Positions 61,049 to 64,000 of a stretch of 64,000 nt of DNA are shown piece by piece. Within the stretch, counting starts at the first letter, position 1. Each line of letters begins with the position of its first letter. The DNA is from Phocaeicola plebeius (GTDB lineage: Bacteria; Bacteroidota; Bacteroidia; Bacteroidales; Bacteroidaceae). The stretch spans positions 62,001 through 126,000 of the forward strand of contig NZ_QSQT01000006.1 in the NCBI RefSeq assembly GCF_003437535.1, in the 5' to 3' direction. The translations under genes and the position numbers were made by a program. Under the pieces are notes generated by a model. It saw only the letters and a list, made by a program, of their open reading frames with translations, did not search any database and was not told where the DNA came from.

Positions 61049-62218
61049 TTAAAGTGCTTCGTAAGCTGCTTTCAATTGCTGTAAGGCCTTTTCAAGTGTC
61101 ACACGCGGACAACCTACATTCATTCGCATAAAGCCTGCTCCTTCCTTACCGAACATCTCTCCATCGTTCAATGCCAGTCCGGCTTTGTCGACGAAGAAAG
61201 CATTCAATGCTTCGTGCGACAATCCCAGTTCGCGACAATCCAGCCAAATCAGGTAAGAAGCCTGCGGACGCATCACCTTAATCTTAGGAGTATGTGCTTT
61301 TGTATAGGCATCTGCATAGTCAATATTTCCCTGAATATAAGCCAGACACTGTTTCAGCCACTCCTCTCCTTCAGTGTAAGCAGCGGTTACGGCAGGCCAG
61401 GCAAATACATGTCCCGCATTCAGTTCTCCTGCATCCAGGTAAGTCACAAAACGTGAACGAAGTCCTTCATTGTAAATAATGGTATGCGAAGCGGCTACTC
61501 CCGGCATATTGAAAGTCTTGCTGGGTGCCATGAAAGTAACGGAGTTGTTGCGGGCTTTTTCTGACACCATGGCAAAAGGCAGATGCTGATAAGGCGGTAA
61601 AGTCAAGTCGGCATGAATTTCATCCGAAAAGACAATCACATTGTCATCAGCACAGATTTCGGCCAGTTCCTGCAATTCTTCTTTCTTCCAAACCACTCCT
61701 CCCGGGTTGTGAGGATTACACAGAATCAATACCCGCACTCCCTTTATGGAACGGCGAATCAAATCCAAATCCATACGATAATGTCCGTCCACTTCCTTCA
61801 GCGGGCATTCCACCAAGCGACGGTTGTTGCGTGTCACCAGCCAGGCAAAAGGATGGTACACCGGAGGCATAATCATAATCTTGTCGCCCGGCTTTGTGAA
61901 ACAGTTGATAGCCATTCCCAAACCCGGTACAATGCCCGGTACAAAATTGATTTCTTCCTTCTCTACCGACATGCCATAACGTTTCTTTACCCATCCGATA
62001 ATAGACTGATAGTAATCGTCTGAACGGAAGGTATATCCCAACACCGGATGTTCGCAACGTTTGCGAATGGCTTCCAAGATAAACGGAGGTGTGGCAAAAT
62101 CCATATCGGCCACCCACATCGGAATCAAATCAGACTTTCCCCATACGTTTACCATACCGTCTACTTTCTCACTGCATGTGCCGCGACGGTCAATCACTTC
62201 ATCAAAATTATAGTTCAT
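61049..62218 (-). CDS. MalY/PatB-family PLP enzyme (cystathionine beta-lyase-like)
   Basis: Fold-type I PLP enzyme of 389 residues from the ATG at 62218 (MNYNFDEVIDRRGTCSEKVDG). Conserved segments: PMWVADMDFATPPFILEAI, CNPHNPGGVVWKKEEL and the PLP lysine in APSKTFNMPG, with the C-terminal FMRMNVGCPRVTLEKALQQL. Members split C-S bonds (cystathionine or cysteine) or act as aminotransferases; the exact reaction cannot be told here. The in-frame start at 62284 is longer but has no matching leader. Confidence 0.92.
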   Translation of the reverse strand: MNYNFDEVIDRRGTCSEKVDGMVNVWGKSDLIPMWVADMDFATPPFILEAIRKRCEHPVLGYTFRSDDYYQSIIGWVKKRYGMSVEKEEINFVPGIVPGLGMAINCFTKPGDKIMIMPPVYHPFAWLVTRNNRRLVECPLKEVDGHYRMDLDLIRRSIKGVRVLILCNPHNPGGVVWKKEELQELAEICADDNVIVFSDEIHADLTLPPYQHLPFAMVSEKARNNSVTFMAPSKTFNMPGVAASHTIIYNEGLRSRFVTYLDAGELNAGHVFAWPAVTAAYTEGEEWLKQCLAYIQGNIDYADAYTKAHTPKIKVMRPQASYLIWLDCRELGLSHEALNAFFVDKAGLALNDGEMFGKEGAGFMRMNVGCPRVTLEKALQQLKAAYEAL

Positions 62219-62343
62219 GTTCTTATTTATTTTGGCTGTTTTACAAATGAAATATCTCTGTACAACAAAGGTAAGAAAATACATTCATATCCGCCATTCT
62301 GAGGCTATTTTTTAAAAATAAGAAGAAAAAGTTTGTCGGAACA

Positions 62344-62373
62344 TTTGTTTTTTAAAGAAAAGTATTACATTTG
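62344..62373 (+). promoter_or_regulatory. Promoter of the pheA operon
   Basis: TTTG (62344-62347), an 18-base spacer and TACATTTG (62366-62373). The predicted start near 62379 gives a leader of about 190 bases to pheA. Confidence 0.7.
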
Positions 62374-62403
62374 CAGCAGAAATAACAACAAAATAACAAA
62401 CAA

Positions 62404-62493
62404 ATGAGAACATTTGCATCATACTTCTTCTTTTACTTTTATTTCTTTTACTTTAGCAATGAAGTGAAGCGGGAGTTTGCATGCATACGTTAA
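62404..62493 (+). CDS. Phe/Tyr-rich leader peptide of the pheA operon
   Basis: A 29-residue ORF starting ATG AGA ACA TTT, too short for usual gene callers. Residues 7-17 are 11 consecutive aromatic residues (YFFFYFYFFYF, seven Phe and four Tyr); nine of 29 residues are Phe in total. It ends at the TAA at 62491. Its place between the promoter and an attenuator hairpin and its composition show a leader peptide that senses charged tRNA-Phe and tRNA-Tyr. Confidence 0.9.
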   Translation: MRTFASYFFFYFYFFYFSNEVKREFACIR

Positions 62494-62555
62494 TAGAGAA
62501 AACAAGAATGAAATGATAATACAAAGTCCCGCTTCGATGGAGCGGGACTTTTTTT
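62466..62555 (+). promoter_or_regulatory. Transcription attenuator of pheA (terminator and antiterminator)
   Basis: The terminator is AGTCCCGCT (62525-62533), loop TCGATGG, AGCGGGACT (62541-62549) plus seven T residues. The antiterminator arm GAAGCGGGA (62466-62474) is perfectly complementary to TCCCGCTTC (62527-62535), which includes most of the terminator's left arm, so the two structures exclude each other. The arm sits inside the leader ORF, codons 21-24, about 12 bases after the aromatic run. Its distance from the stop codon (17 bases) differs from the E. coli trp layout, so ribosome placement at the stop is less straightforward. Confidence 0.85.
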
Positions 62556-62570
62556 ATAGTTACACAAAAG

Positions 62571-63413
62571 ATGAAGAAGATAGCCATACAAGGAGTTCCG
62601 GGCTCGTATCACGACATTGCAGCCCATAAGTTTTTCAAGGATGAAGAAATCGAACTGATTTGCTGCAACACATTCGAAGAGGTGTTCGATAACCTGAAAA
62701 AAGACAGCAGCATCATCGGAATGATTGCCATTGAGAATACGATTGCCGGAAGTCTCCTTCACAATTACGAATTGCTCAGAGACAGTGGAGCTACGATTAT
62801 TGGAGAACACAAATTACGAATCAGCCACAGCATCATGTGTCTGCCCGGAGAAGACTGGAGTACACTGACAGAGGTAAACTCCCACCCGGTAGCACTGGCA
62901 CAATGCCGGGATTTCCTGCAACACCATCCACAACTGAAGGTGGTAGAAACGGAAGATACCGCAGGCAGCGCACGCGACATCAAGGAAAAGGGATTAAAAG
63001 GACATGCTGCCATCTGCTCCAAATATGCAGCCGAGCTTTACGGCATGAAAATCCTGCAGGAAGGCATTGAAACCAACAAGCATAATTTCACCCGCTTTCT
63101 GGTGATATGCGATCCCTGGATGGCCGACGAACTGAAAGACCGTTCCAAAATCAACAAGGCCAACATTGTTTTCTCCCTGCCTCATAATGAAGGAAGCTTG
63201 TCACAAGTGTTGTCCATCTTTTCGTTCTATCACATTAACTTGACAAAAATACAGTCGTTGCCCATCATCGGGCGGGAATGGGAATACCTGTTCTACGTAG
63301 ACGTGATGTTCAACGACTATTTGAGATACAAACAATCCATTGATGCAGTAATGCCATTAACCAAAGCACTTAAAATTTTAGGAGAATATGCAGAAGGAGA
63401 ATCAACCTTATAA
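62571..63413 (+). CDS. pheA: Prephenate dehydratase
   Basis: Converts prephenate to phenylpyruvate in phenylalanine synthesis. The 280-residue protein has the dehydratase domain (IAIQGVPGSYHDIAAHKFF, IGMIAIENTIAGSL, catalytic Thr in NKHNFTRFLVI) and a C-terminal ACT domain (about residues 200-280). It is monofunctional, with no chorismate mutase domain. In the ACT domain the usual Phe-binding ESRP is replaced by QSLP (LTKIQSLPIIGREWEYLFYVD), so allosteric inhibition may differ. The start follows the attenuator by 16 bases, and it overlaps the next gene by 26 bases. Confidence 0.95.
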   Translation: MKKIAIQGVPGSYHDIAAHKFFKDEEIELICCNTFEEVFDNLKKDSSIIGMIAIENTIAGSLLHNYELLRDSGATIIGEHKLRISHSIMCLPGEDWSTLTEVNSHPVALAQCRDFLQHHPQLKVVETEDTAGSARDIKEKGLKGHAAICSKYAAELYGMKILQEGIETNKHNFTRFLVICDPWMADELKDRSKINKANIVFSLPHNEGSLSQVLSIFSFYHINLTKIQSLPIIGREWEYLFYVDVMFNDYLRYKQSIDAVMPLTKALKILGEYAEGESTL

Positions 63414-64000
63414 GATAGAGCCGGCCAGCCGACTGAGCCACGTCAGCGAATACTACTTTAGCCGGAAACTCAAAGAAGTGGCACGGATGAATGCCGAAGG
63501 AAAGAATGTCATCAGCTTAGGAATCGGAAGCCCGGACATGCCGCCTTCAGAAGAGACCATCAACGTGTTGTGTGAGAATGCCCGCAAGCCGGACGCACAC
63601 GGCTACCAGCCTACGGTGGGAATACCGGAACTGCGCAAAGCCATGGCCGACTGGTATAAAAGATGGTATGATGTAGACCTGGACCCGGCAACGGAAATCC
63701 AGCCGCTTATCGGTTCGAAGGAAGGTATCCTTCACGTCACACTTGCACTGGTGAACCCCGGTGACCAGGTGCTGGTTCCAAACCCCGGATACCCTACCTA
63801 CACTTCACTGAACAAGATTTTGGGAAGTGAAATCGTGAACTACAACCTGCGGGAAGACAATCACTGGCAACCGGATTTCGAAGAGCTGGAAAAGATGGAT
63901 TTAAGTCGGGTAAAAATCATGTGGACCAACTATCCCAACATGCCGACCGGTGCCAATGCCACCATGGAGCTTTACGAGAAGCTGGTGGATTTTGCACACC
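63388..64000 (+). CDS. Class I/II PLP aminotransferase (partial, cut by window end)
   Basis: The ATG at 63388 starts inside the pheA 3' end in another frame (MQKENQPYKIEPASRLSHV), and the frame stays open to the window edge (at least 204 codons). Motifs: RMNAEGKNVISLGIGSPDMP, DAHGYQPTVGIPELRKAMADWY, IGSKEGILHVTLALVNPGDQVLVPNPGYPTYT. Position after pheA suggests the aminotransferase that makes Phe and Tyr from their keto acids; substrate specificity is inferred. Confidence 0.9.
   Translation, partial: MQKENQPYKIEPASRLSHVSEYYFSRKLKEVARMNAEGKNVISLGIGSPDMPPSEETINVLCENARKPDAHGYQPTVGIPELRKAMADWYKRWYDVDLDPATEIQPLIGSKEGILHVTLALVNPGDQVLVPNPGYPTYTSLNKILGSEIVNYNLREDNHWQPDFEELEKMDLSRVKIMWTNYPNMPTGANATMELYEKLVDFAH

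Overview
The window reads as chromosomal DNA of a gut Bacteroidales bacterium, most likely Bacteroides or Phocaeicola. The evidence is a SusC/SusD pair with a hybrid two-component regulator, the Bacteroidota promoter signature (TTTG or TTG, about 18-20 bases, then TAnnTTTG) in front of several genes, A-rich start regions instead of strong Shine-Dalgarno sites, and typical neighbourhoods (DUF4492-cydA-cydB, queD-queE, zapA-rny, bcp-recA). No rRNA, tRNA, insertion sequence or CRISPR array was seen.

Layout. 1-13 kb: a polysaccharide utilisation locus on the minus strand (hybrid regulator, GH28-like beta-helix enzyme, ECF sigma factor, surface lipoprotein, SusC, SusD). 13-16 kb: cytochrome bd oxidase. 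16-23 kb: a TolC/MacA/MacB-type efflux operon followed by a LytS/LytR-type two-component pair and a probable small RNA. 23-34 kb: housekeeping genes (queuosine precursor synthesis, zapA, RNase Y, patatin, two peptidases, RecJ, RecQ). 34-39 kb: a MarR-controlled EmrAB-TolC-like exporter. 39-44 kb: PurT, a META-domain lipoprotein, a saccharopine/carboxynorspermidine dehydrogenase, Bcp and RecA. 44-53.6 kb: an AT-rich type I restriction-modification island with an internal tyrosine recombinase and inverted, partly silent hsdS cassettes. 54-62 kb: envelope and metabolic genes. 62.3 kb to the end: a phenylalanine/tyrosine operon (pheA, then an aminotransferase cut by the window edge) behind a leader-peptide attenuator.

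The least explained structure is a set of three intergenic arrays (about 8.9, 34.0 and 54.0 kb). Each has three to five units in exact 22-base register, each unit is built on a palindrome, and each array uses a different palindrome. They match no feature type I recognise. The hsdS locus carries three pairs of inverted repeats (33, 78 and 31 bases) that would let one recombinase assemble up to six HsdS proteins from two first-half and three second-half recognition domains. The pheA leader encodes 11 aromatic residues in a row and has a 9-base antiterminator pairing that competes with the terminator. A promoter-to-terminator unit of about 115 bases without an ORF (22.83-22.98 kb) is a good small RNA candidate.
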